Origin: CAZCFB01 sp964511535
Lineage (GTDB): Bacteria; Myxococcota_A; Polyangia; GCA-2747355; CAZCFB01
Assembly: GCA_964511535.1 (NCBI GenBank)
Contig: CAZEFW010000003.1
Span: forward strand, 62,001-126,000
Direction of reading: 5' to 3'
Length of the DNA: 64,000 nucleotides
Shown one piece after another: positions 40,330 through 47,850 of the stretch. Position 1 is the stretch's first letter, and every line of letters starts with the position of its first letter. Under the pieces are notes generated by a model, which saw only the letters and a program-made list of their open reading frames with translations, had not been told where the DNA came from and did no database searches. The position numbers and the translations under genes are program-made.

Positions 40330-42021
40330 ATGAACAACGGGTCTAGCCCCCCCCCGGATGAAGGGACACCTCAAGCGCGGGATCTTGCCAGCCGTCAGCG
40401 CATGGCCCGGTTGCGGGATGTCGCCATCACCCTCGACGCCCTCGTTCAGACGCGCAAGGCCAGCAGGGAGTCGGCCACCACGGAGCTGGCTCATGAGCTG
40501 ACCCTAAAATGGCGCGAGGTGCCTGATGGCCAGCTGGACATCGGGCCGGGACAGCTGAGCAGTGAGGGGGCGGACCTGCTGGAAGGGACCCGCGCCGGCG
40601 GCGCCTGGCTGCTGCCAGCGTATATGGCGGGGCTTCGCGCCATCCGCGTGCTGCCCCACTGCGGCCAGGAGGAGCTGATCTTCTTCGCCACCGCGCTCGC
40701 CGATCTCGAGCCCGAGGTGGTGCCGCTCAGACATTTCTCCGACTGGATGTGGGCTGACGGCGCCGAGGGCTTCGAGCTCGACCTGGATGACAGCTTCGCG
40801 GCTGGCCTGGACACCGCCTTCGTCGATATTGACGAGGCGCGCAAGGAGCTCACCGAGGGGCGCGTGGCCGCCTCGGTGGCCATGACCGAGCAGGCCCTCG
40901 CCCTGGCCACCGGCCAGGTGGACGGGGACGTGGGCCCCGATGAGTGCCAGGGGCCGCTGGACATGCTGGCGAAGAAGGTCGCGCGAGACGAGATCCAGCT
41001 CGGCCCGGACGACGTGGCCGCCCTGCGCGCCGCCGCCGAAGATCCGCTCTACTGGGCAGAGGCCGAGGTGGACACGGTGCTGGACAACGAGGGGCTCCGG
41101 GCGGTGCTCAAGGCCGGCAAGCTGGCCCGCCGTGTGGGCGGCATGATGGGCCGCGCGGCGGACCTCTCGGCGCTCAAGCTGCTGGCGACCATGGGCCAGC
41201 GCAAGGACCCGTACTCGCGCTCCCTTCAGGATGGGCTCATGAGCGGCCCCCTGGGCAACAACCTGGCCCAGGAGCTGCCGCTCACCGGCGCCAGCATCAA
41301 GGCGCTGCACGAGGTGCTGCAAGATCCCGCCCTGGAGAGCATCGCCGCGGGGCTGCTTTCCGGCCTGCTTGAGCGCGCCCACCGGGACAAGCGGGTGGCC
41401 CGCGCGCTGGTGAACGTGGCCATGGCCACGGGCGTTGACAGCTTCTTGCAGAGCCTGGAGTTGAACACCCTGTCCGCGGGCGCCGCCCGGGTTGCCTGCT
41501 GGCTGCTGCTGTGCGTCAAGGCGCCCGGGCGACAGCTGGGGGAGATGATCAGCGGCCTCGGCTCGGACGCTGCCGTGGCGGTGCTGGTCCAGCTGCCCGA
41601 GGCGCACCTGGAGAACATGACCCCCCAGCTTCGCCAGACCCTGCTCAACGCGTCGGGGAGCCAGCGGCACGAGCTCGTGGGGGCGCTGCTCAAGCAGGAG
41701 GACCCACGCTGGCTGAAGCTGCTGGGAGAGGCGCTGGCAGAATCGGGCGGCAGCGGCTGGCTCGAGCGCACCGTGGTCACCGTCGGCCTGCACCTGGCCA
41801 GGCGCAAGCTGGCCCGCAGCTACCTGGTCCCGATGGTGCGCTCCAACGAGGTGGACCCGGCGGTGCGCGTGGCGCTGATCCGGACGCTCAAGAAGGGGGG
41901 GACCCGGCGGGCCCTGTCCGAGGCCGTCAAGTTCGGCCTGCAGGAGATGCTCTACCCCGCGGCCGTCCGTGACGCCATGAAGCTGGCGCGCAAGCAGCTG
42001 CAGGACGAGGAGGCGGAGTAA
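40330..42021 (+). CDS. Unknown cytosolic helical-repeat protein, coupled to a degenerate HD-GYP-like gene
   Basis: 563 residues with AGGAG 8 bases upstream. No signal peptide. Almost wholly alpha-helical, with HEAT-like repeats in the C-terminal half (SIKALHEVLQDPALESIAAG, RVALIRTLKKGGTRRALSEA). The N-terminal 150 residues carry a dense acidic segment (LDDSFAAGLDTAFVDIDEAR). The stop overlaps the next ATG (TAATG), so the pair is translationally coupled. I expect a scaffold or regulator working with the next protein. Confidence 0.75.
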   Translation: MNNGSSPPPDEGTPQARDLASRQRMARLRDVAITLDALVQTRKASRESATTELAHELTLKWREVPDGQLDIGPGQLSSEGADLLEGTRAGGAWLLPAYMAGLRAIRVLPHCGQEELIFFATALADLEPEVVPLRHFSDWMWADGAEGFELDLDDSFAAGLDTAFVDIDEARKELTEGRVAASVAMTEQALALATGQVDGDVGPDECQGPLDMLAKKVARDEIQLGPDDVAALRAAAEDPLYWAEAEVDTVLDNEGLRAVLKAGKLARRVGGMMGRAADLSALKLLATMGQRKDPYSRSLQDGLMSGPLGNNLAQELPLTGASIKALHEVLQDPALESIAAGLLSGLLERAHRDKRVARALVNVAMATGVDSFLQSLELNTLSAGAARVACWLLLCVKAPGRQLGEMISGLGSDAAVAVLVQLPEAHLENMTPQLRQTLLNASGSQRHELVGALLKQEDPRWLKLLGEALAESGGSGWLERTVVTVGLHLARRKLARSYLVPMVRSNEVDPAVRVALIRTLKKGGTRRALSEAVKFGLQEMLYPAAVRDAMKLARKQLQDEEAE

Positions 42022-43289
42022 TGGACGAGCAGCAGATCACCGGCCCCCAGACCCCGGCGGACGTCCTCTTCACCCGGCTGAACCGCTCGGTCATCGATGG
42101 GCTGTTCATGATGATGCACTGCCTCGGCACCTACGGTGAGTCCCACCCCACGACCCTCGACGCGGCCAAGTCCATGGGGGAGACCCTGGCCAAGGCGGGG
42201 CTCCCCATCTCGCTGCAGTTCGTGGGCGACGCGGTGTTCAGGGACGGTGAGTTCGTGCCCTTCGGCACCAGGGGCCACGCCCACGTGCTGGCGCTGCGCG
42301 CGGCCCTGGGCCAGGTGGGCGTCTCCGAGCTCTCTTTCTCCGATCCGCCATCAGGCGATGACCTGCTGCGCCTGGGGGTGGCCCTCTCCTCCGGCGAACC
42401 CGGGACCCTCGACGGGCTGGAGCCGCGCGGGTTCAAGTGGCGCAAGCTGCCGGGCACGGAGATGCAGGCGCTGGACCCGGAGGTCTATGTCTCCACCCAG
42501 GTGGCGCTGGCCATCGAGGGAGCGGAGAAGCTGGCCGCCGGGATCGGCGAGCCGTGGGACGGCAGCCTCGCTCTTTCGGTGATTCGGCAGCTGCTGCGGG
42601 TGCAGTCCACGGACCAGCTGGCCGGCCACCGGGCCATCGAGATCGGCCTACGGGAGTGGACCCCGGCGCGCCGGGCGGTGGCGGCCACCTTCCGGGCCCT
42701 GTCTTCCCTCACCGCCCTCGGCGTCTCCCCTGGCATGATCCGGGCCGTGGCCCACTGCGTGCTCGCCTGCTCCAGCCACGGGCTGCGAGACCGGGGCGGC
42801 CTGGCCGTGGGAAAGGCTGCGGAGTCAGCCCTGCGGGCCTACATCGAGCGGGAGCCCTCGGCGGTGAGCGGCGTCACCCCCCACCGGCTGCGGGTGTGCG
42901 CCATGATGTATCGGATCAAGTCCGCCAGGTCCATCGCCCTGCTCGGCGCCAAGATTACCGGGCTGGTGCACCTGTGCTACGAGCTCGAGCGGCGGAGATG
43001 CCCGCCGCACGAGTCGTTCGATTTGACCTTCGCGGACCTGCTGGCCCAGGCGGTGGACAACGAGGGCAGCACCTACAACGAGGTCTGGGTCAGGGTGATC
43101 CTCAAGGCCTCGGGTGGCATCCCGGTGGGAGCGCGGGTGAGGCTGGACGATGGCAGCATGGGGCTGGTGCTCGGCCCGAGCTCAGCCGGCGATCCCCTGC
43201 GCCCCAGCGTGCTCGTGGAGAATCAGGTAGTGGTGCCCGGCGCCCCGGTGGAGCTGATCTCCACCGCCTCGCTGCACGGCGCTCGATAA
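42021..43289 (+). CDS. Degenerate HD-GYP-like signalling protein (tentative)
   Basis: 422 residues. All-helical middle and C-terminal parts resemble an HD domain in helix order (ALGVSPGMIRAVAHCVLACS, LRVCAMMYRIKSARSIALLG), but the HD, HHE and GYP metal motifs are missing. The C-terminal 60 residues (GIPVGARVRLDDGSMGLVLG, then PLRPSVLVENQVV) match the small beta tail found after many HD-GYP phosphodiesterases. I read it as an inactive HD-GYP relative that may bind c-di-GMP or a partner; confidence is modest. A PilZ gene lies 10 bases downstream on the other strand. Confidence 0.6.
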   Translation: MDEQQITGPQTPADVLFTRLNRSVIDGLFMMMHCLGTYGESHPTTLDAAKSMGETLAKAGLPISLQFVGDAVFRDGEFVPFGTRGHAHVLALRAALGQVGVSELSFSDPPSGDDLLRLGVALSSGEPGTLDGLEPRGFKWRKLPGTEMQALDPEVYVSTQVALAIEGAEKLAAGIGEPWDGSLALSVIRQLLRVQSTDQLAGHRAIEIGLREWTPARRAVAATFRALSSLTALGVSPGMIRAVAHCVLACSSHGLRDRGGLAVGKAAESALRAYIEREPSAVSGVTPHRLRVCAMMYRIKSARSIALLGAKITGLVHLCYELERRRCPPHESFDLTFADLLAQAVDNEGSTYNEVWVRVILKASGGIPVGARVRLDDGSMGLVLGPSSAGDPLRPSVLVENQVVVPGAPVELISTASLHGAR

Positions 43290-43299
43290 CGCGTGGGAC

Positions 43300-43668
43300 T
43301 CAAATATCGCCGATGATGGGCGCCTTGCGCTGGATGAAGGCGTCGATGCGCCGGCGCTGACCTGCGTCGAGCTCCTCGAACCGAACGCCGAAGCCGCGCG
43401 GCCCGATATGTTCGCGGGCTTCCTGGCGGACCCACCTCACCTCGCCGGCCACCTCAATGGGCGGCTCGCCGTCGGGCAGGTGCAGGTTCAGAGCGAGGTG
43501 CCGGGCGGGCGGCTCGCCCTCGGCCGCTGCGATGAACACTCCCCCCTGGGAGATGTCGTTGCTGAAGCCGGTGAAGAAGGTGTTGTCACCGGACCAGGTC
43601 AGCTCCACCTCCAAGCTGACTCTCCCCTGCCATCTGCGGTCCGCACTCCGGGTGATGCTGAGGCTCAT
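43300..43668 (-). CDS. PilZ-domain protein, putative c-di-GMP receptor
   Basis: 122 residues, a single PilZ domain. The two binding motifs are present: RxxxR (Arg12, Arg16 in RRWQGR) and DxSxxG (Asp38, Ser40, Gly43 in NDISQGGVFI). Stand-alone PilZ proteins of this size bind c-di-GMP and act on motility or secretion. Divergent or convergent neighbours do not form an operon with it, but the degenerate HD-GYP-like gene is adjacent. Confidence 0.92.
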   Translation of the reverse strand: MSLSITRSADRRWQGRVSLEVELTWSGDNTFFTGFSNDISQGGVFIAAAEGEPPARHLALNLHLPDGEPPIEVAGEVRWVRQEAREHIGPRGFGVRFEELDAGQRRRIDAFIQRKAPIIGDI

Positions 43669-43764
43669 GGTGGGCTCCCGAATGATTAGCCACTAAGTGG
43701 CCCCACCGGGCAGATTGGTCCCGCCGCAGGTCGCGAAGCACAGGGCCGCGGACCGCGCCTGGCC

Positions 43765-44529
43765 TCAGCGGCCGGGATCCATGGGCTCGACCTCGTCCAA
43801 CAGCGCGTCCAGGTCTGACACCACCACTCGTGGACCCATGAAGTGGGTCACCCCGTCGTTGTTCAGCGCGCGGATTGTCCGGGCGATGGTCTCCGGGCGA
43901 GTCCCGACGTAAGAGGCCATCTCCTTGCGCGACAGGGGCAGCTGGATCGTCAGGTCCCCCGAGTCGTCCACCGAGGCGAACCGGTCCTTCAGCTCCAGCA
44001 GCAGGCTGGCCACCCGGGCGCGCACCGGCATGGAGGCTGCCCTCAGCCGCGCGGCCTCCGAGGCCTCCAGATCCAGGGCCAGGCGCTTGAGGAACCGCCC
44101 GGCCAGGCCAGGATCCCGCTCCAGCAGGTGGGCCATGCCCGTGCGATCCAGGAAACACACCCGGCTCGGGACCAGGGCGCTGGCCGAGGCCCGGTACTCC
44201 CCACTGGAGAAGTACGCCCGGTGCCCCAGCGTGGATCCGGGCAGCGCCAGCCTCACCAGCGCCTCCTGGCCGCCCGGGTCCCGCTTACGAATGCCGAGCG
44301 CGCCCGACTGTACGCAGTACAACCCGAGGCAGGGGTTCCCCTCGTAGAAAATAAACTGCCCCGGCTGGTAGACATTGCTCACCTTCATGCCGTGCAGCAG
44401 GGAGATGTCCTCGTCCTTGAGATCGGAAAAGACGGAGCCGCAGCGCTCATCGCAGGTCAGACAGCACGCTGACCGCCTGCTGTTGACAGCTGTTCTGGCT
44501 CTGCCTGGGGCTCCTCCCGATCCGTCCAT
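43765..44529 (-). CDS. Crp/Fnr-family regulator with FNR-like cysteine cluster
   Basis: 254 residues. The N-terminus has CCLTCDERC (Cys22, 23, 26, 30) and further Cys at 67 and 72 in NPCLGLYC, a layout fit for a [4Fe-4S] oxygen sensor like FNR, though not with identical spacing. The cNMP-like domain spans about 40-150. The winged helix-turn-helix has LSRKEMASYVGTRPETIART; the E-xx-A-R in its recognition helix is close to the E-xx-S-R of FNR, which reads TTGA half-sites. It is divergent from the cbb3 oxidase genes, with a TTGAC-N4-ATCAA site between. It likely senses oxygen and controls the oxidase. Confidence 0.88.
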   Translation of the reverse strand: MDGSGGAPGRARTAVNSRRSACCLTCDERCGSVFSDLKDEDISLLHGMKVSNVYQPGQFIFYEGNPCLGLYCVQSGALGIRKRDPGGQEALVRLALPGSTLGHRAYFSSGEYRASASALVPSRVCFLDRTGMAHLLERDPGLAGRFLKRLALDLEASEAARLRAASMPVRARVASLLLELKDRFASVDDSGDLTIQLPLSRKEMASYVGTRPETIARTIRALNNDGVTHFMGPRVVVSDLDALLDEVEPMDPGR

Positions 44530-44548
44530 GTCTATCTATACAATAGAC

Positions 44549-44562
44549 TTGACCTGGATCAA
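44549..44562. promoter_or_regulatory. FNR/ANR-type box TTGAC-CTGG-ATCAA
   Basis: Matches the FNR consensus TTGAT-N4-ATCAA at 9 of 10 positions; lies between the Fnr-type gene and ccoNO. Centre near 44555.5. Confidence 0.75.
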
Positions 44563-44580
44563 GTAAGACATTGATCCAGG
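44553..44580. promoter_or_regulatory. Perfect 10-bp inverted repeat overlapping the FNR box
   Basis: CCTGGATCAA-GTAAGACA-TTGATCCAGG. The left arm overlaps the right part of the FNR box and the right arm abuts AGGGTG. It may be a second regulator site or a hairpin in the ccoN leader. Confidence 0.65.
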
Positions 44581-44595
44581 AGGGTGCCCCGTGGG

Positions 44596-46935
44596 ATGGT
44601 CGCTGGTAATCAAAAGGCAATTCAGGACCTGCAATTCGCCCTTGGATCTCCAGGTGATCTGCCAATGAATAAGCCAGCGAACGAGACATTTGTCTATGAC
44701 GACGCCATCGTCCGGAAATTCCTCTGGGCCACCATCATCTTCGGCATCGTCGGCATGCTTGTGGGCGTCATCCTCGCCCTCCAGCTCGCAGTGCCGGACC
44801 TGAGCCTGGGCCTGCCCTGGTTCACCTTCGGCCGGCTGCGCCCTCTGCACACCAACGCGGTGATCTTCGCCTTCGCCGGCAACGCCGTGTTCGCCGCGGT
44901 GTACTACTCGTGCCAGCGGCTGCTCAAGGCGCGCATGTTCTCCGATGGTCTGAGCAACTTCCACTTCTGGGGCTGGCAGCTGATCATCGTCGCGGCGGCC
45001 ATCTCCCTGCCCCTCGGGTACACCCAGGGCAAGGAGTACGCCGAGCTGGAGTGGCCCATCGACCTGGCCATCGCCGTGGTCTGGCTGGTCTTCGCGTTCA
45101 ACGTCTTCGGCACCGTGGCCCGCCGGCGCGAGCGGCACCTGTACGTGGCGGTCTGGTTCTACATCGCCACGTTGATCACCATCACCATCCTGCACGTGTT
45201 CAACAGCCTCGTGATCCCTGCCGACTGGGGCCGGTCCTACTCGGTATACGCCGGGGTGCAGGACGCCTTCATGCAGTGGTGGTACGGGCACAACGCGGTG
45301 GGCTTCTTCCTCACCACGCCCTTCCTGGGGCTGATGTACTACTTCCTGCCCAAGGCCGCCGGGCGGCCGGTCTTCTCCTATCGGCTGAGCATCCTGCACT
45401 TCTGGTCGCTGGTGTTCATCTACATCTGGGCCGGGCCCCACCACCTGCACTACACCGCCCTGCCCGCCTGGGCCTCCACCCTGGGCATGGTCTTCTCCGT
45501 GATGCTCTGGATGCCCTCGTGGGGCGGCATGATCAACGGCCTGCTCACCCTGCGCGGCGCCTGGGGCAAGGTGGCCGAGGATCCGATCCTGAAGTTCTTC
45601 GTGGTGGGCATCACCTTCTACGGCATGAGCACCTTCGAGGGGCCGCTCATGTCGGTCAAGAGCGTCAACGCCCTGAGCCACTACACCGACTGGACTATCG
45701 GCCATGTGCACGGCGGCGCCCTGGGCTGGGTCGCTTTCATGATCTACGGCATGCTCTACTGGCTCGCCCCGCGGGTGTTCCAGGCCGAGCTGTACAGCAA
45801 GAAGCTGGCGACCCTGCACTTCTGGCTGGGGCTCGTGGGCATCCTGCTCTACATCACCAGCATGTGGAACGCGGGCATCACCCAGGGCCTGATGTGGCTC
45901 GCCTTCGACGACATGGGCGATCTCCAGCACCCCGACTTCGTGGAGACGGTGCTCCAGCTGATCCCCATGTACTGGGTGCGCGCCGCCGGCGGGGTCCTGT
46001 TCCTGGTGGGCACGGTGCTGTGCCTGTTCAACCTGGTGATGACCTGGCGCGCGGCCCCGAAGACCTACGAGGAGCAGCAGCAGAGCGCGCCGCCCCTGAG
46101 CGCGCAGGAGACGCACGAGGAGCCGGCGGGCTCGCCCCTCAAGGAGAGCGGCGCGGCGGTCATCGAGTTCGCCTACACCATGGAGAAGTTCGTGTCGCTC
46201 AGCTGGCACCGGGTGTGGGAGCGGCTGCCCAAGACGCTGTCCATCGCGGTGCTCATCTCGGTGGTGGTGGCCACCCTGTTCCAGGTCATCCCCACCTTCC
46301 TCATCAAGAGCAACGTGCCCACCATCGCCTCGGTCAAGCCGTACACGCCGCTGGAGCTGCGCGGGCGGGACATCTACATCAAGGAGGGGTGCTACAACTG
46401 CCACTCTCAGATGGTGCGCCCCTTCCGCGCCGAGACGGTCCGCTACAAGGGCGAGTACAGCAAGGCCGGCGAGTTCATCTATGACCACCCGTTCCAGTGG
46501 GGCTCGCGACGCATCGGGCCCGACGTGCACCGCGTGGGGCGCAAGTACCCGCACCTGTGGCATGTGCGGCACATGGCGGACCCGACCTCCACCACCAAGG
46601 GATCGATCATGCCGGTCTACCCCTGGCTGGCGAAACAGAAGCTGGACCTCGAGGCGGTGGACGCGACCATGGGGGCCATGGTCACGCTGGGGGTGCCGTA
46701 CACCGACGCCGAGGTGGCCGGAGCGCGGGAGGCGGCGCAAGCCCAGGCCAAGAAGATCGCCGACGAGATCGTCGCCGCCTCCGGTCCCGCCGGGCTGGAG
46801 GCCACCGAGCTGGTGGCGCTCATCGCCTACCTGCAGCGGCTCGGCACCGACATCAAGGTCAAGCCGAAGCAGCCCAGGAAGAAGGCGGAAAAGAAAAAGG
46901 TGGCGCAGCACAAGGTCGAGCGGGGGGACGACTGA
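44596..46935 (+). CDS. ccoNO: cbb3 cytochrome oxidase subunits I and II fused (CcoNO)
   Basis: 779 residues from the ATG at 44596 (AGGAGGG 12 bases up); an ATG at 44665 (MNKPANETFVYDD) is an alternative and would leave room for a promoter after the FNR box. CcoN part, about 40-490: twelve membrane helices with haem and CuB histidines in HTNAVIFAF, WWYGHNAVGFF, AGPHHLHYTALP and GHVHGGALGWV. A linker (EEQQQSAPPLSAQET) leads to the CcoO part: anchor helix SIAVLISVVVATLFQVIPTF and one haem c site GCYNCHSQM (about 598-603). These subunits are usually separate genes; here no stop lies between. It reduces O2 with high affinity and pumps protons. Confidence 0.95.
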   Translation: MVAGNQKAIQDLQFALGSPGDLPMNKPANETFVYDDAIVRKFLWATIIFGIVGMLVGVILALQLAVPDLSLGLPWFTFGRLRPLHTNAVIFAFAGNAVFAAVYYSCQRLLKARMFSDGLSNFHFWGWQLIIVAAAISLPLGYTQGKEYAELEWPIDLAIAVVWLVFAFNVFGTVARRRERHLYVAVWFYIATLITITILHVFNSLVIPADWGRSYSVYAGVQDAFMQWWYGHNAVGFFLTTPFLGLMYYFLPKAAGRPVFSYRLSILHFWSLVFIYIWAGPHHLHYTALPAWASTLGMVFSVMLWMPSWGGMINGLLTLRGAWGKVAEDPILKFFVVGITFYGMSTFEGPLMSVKSVNALSHYTDWTIGHVHGGALGWVAFMIYGMLYWLAPRVFQAELYSKKLATLHFWLGLVGILLYITSMWNAGITQGLMWLAFDDMGDLQHPDFVETVLQLIPMYWVRAAGGVLFLVGTVLCLFNLVMTWRAAPKTYEEQQQSAPPLSAQETHEEPAGSPLKESGAAVIEFAYTMEKFVSLSWHRVWERLPKTLSIAVLISVVVATLFQVIPTFLIKSNVPTIASVKPYTPLELRGRDIYIKEGCYNCHSQMVRPFRAETVRYKGEYSKAGEFIYDHPFQWGSRRIGPDVHRVGRKYPHLWHVRHMADPTSTTKGSIMPVYPWLAKQKLDLEAVDATMGAMVTLGVPYTDAEVAGAREAAQAQAKKIADEIVAASGPAGLEATELVALIAYLQRLGTDIKVKPKQPRKKAEKKKVAQHKVERGDD

Positions 46936-47150
46936 TGCGAGTCTCGGACGTTGTGAGCCACGCGGACCTGTCCATGTACGCCCAGTGGGCGCTGCCCATC
47001 GCCATGGGCGGCTTCTTGCTGCTGGGGCTCTACCTGCTGTTGCCGGGCCGGGGCCGCAGCTGGAGCGAGAAGGCGCGCCTCCCCCTCGACGACGAGCCGG
47101 GCGCTGACAGCGACAACCTCAACGACGACGGCGGAGAGGACCATGCCTGA
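46935..47150 (+). CDS. ccoQ: CcoQ-like small membrane subunit
   Basis: 71 residues; ATG overlaps the ccoNO stop (TGATG). One membrane helix (QWALPIAMGGFLLLGLYLLL) and an acidic tail rich in Asp. Size, position between ccoO and ccoP and topology fit CcoQ, which stabilises the cbb3 complex. Sequence itself is poorly conserved in this family. Confidence 0.75.
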   Translation: MRVSDVVSHADLSMYAQWALPIAMGGFLLLGLYLLLPGRGRSWSEKARLPLDDEPGADSDNLNDDGGEDHA

Positions 47151-47709
47151 CACGAGGACCGATGACGACCGGTTGATGGATCATCAGTACGACGGGATCC
47201 AGGAGTACGACAACCCGTTGCCCGGCTGGTGGAAGGCGATCTTCGTCATCTCCATAATCTGGTCCGTGGGTTACGGCATCTACTACCACCTGGGCGGCCC
47301 TGGCGTGGACCACTTCGGCGAGTACGACGCCGAGATGGCGGCGTTCTACGACGAGCAGGCCAAGCGCGGCGGGCCGCTCAAGGTTACCGCGGCCATGGTG
47401 ACCGGCGTGGCCAAGGACGCGGCGGCCATGGGGCAGGCCAAGGCCCTGTACATGGACAAGTGCGCCCAGTGCCACGGCAAGCTGGGCGAGGGCGGAATCG
47501 GCCCGAACCTCACCGACGAATACTGGATCCACGGCGGCTCCGCGCTGGCCATCTACAAGACCGTGGATGAGGGTGTGCCCGAGAAGGGTATGCTCGCCTG
47601 GGGCAAGGAGCTCAAGGCGAAGCAGGTGGTGAACCTGGCGGCGTATGTGACCAAGCTGGTGGGGACCAACCCTCCCAACGGCAAGAAGGCGGAGGGTGAG
47701 AAGGATTAA
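47143..47709 (+). CDS. ccoP: CcoP, mono-haem cytochrome c subunit of cbb3 oxidase
   Basis: 188 residues; starts 8 bases inside ccoQ. N-terminal motif YDGIQEYDNPLPGWWKAIFV and one membrane helix (IFVISIIWSVGYGIYY) are typical of CcoP. Only one haem site is present (CAQCHGKLGEGGIGPNL), with Met in EKGMLAW as likely axial ligand. Classic CcoP is about 290-310 residues with two haems, so this is a short, single-haem form. It passes electrons from cytochrome c to CcoO. Confidence 0.92.
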   Translation: MPDTRTDDDRLMDHQYDGIQEYDNPLPGWWKAIFVISIIWSVGYGIYYHLGGPGVDHFGEYDAEMAAFYDEQAKRGGPLKVTAAMVTGVAKDAAAMGQAKALYMDKCAQCHGKLGEGGIGPNLTDEYWIHGGSALAIYKTVDEGVPEKGMLAWGKELKAKQVVNLAAYVTKLVGTNPPNGKKAEGEKD

Positions 47710-47714
47710 ACTGA

Positions 47715-47799
47715 CTTGAGGCTTGAGGCTTGAGGCTTGAGACTTGAGGGGAGATGGCTTTGGGCTTGAGGGGAGATGGCCTGGGCTTGAGGCTTGAGG
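47715..47799 (+). repeat. Heptad array CTTGAGG, eight copies
   Basis: Five tandem copies (47715-47749; the fourth is CTTGAGA), then interspersed copies separated by GGAGATGGC-type units, up to 47799. It occupies the gap between ccoP and ccoG. The same heptad precedes the permease gene at 5.46 kb. Confidence 0.8.
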
Positions 47800-47837
47800 G
47801 GGAAATGTCGGGGGCGCGCTGTCCCCGGGGACAGGCG

Positions 47838-47843
47838 GATACT
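47838..47843 (+). promoter_or_regulatory. -10-like hexamer GATACT of a possible leaderless mRNA
   Basis: Ends 7 bases before the ccoG ATG at 47851; no clear ribosome site. It would separate transcription of the maturation genes from ccoNOQP. Confidence 0.35.
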
Positions 47844-47850
47844 GAGCAGT

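Noticed and set aside
44536..46911. Long minus-strand frame opposite ccoNO
   Set aside because: Shadow of a conserved oxidase gene; His/Gly/Asp-rich nonsense with no motif.
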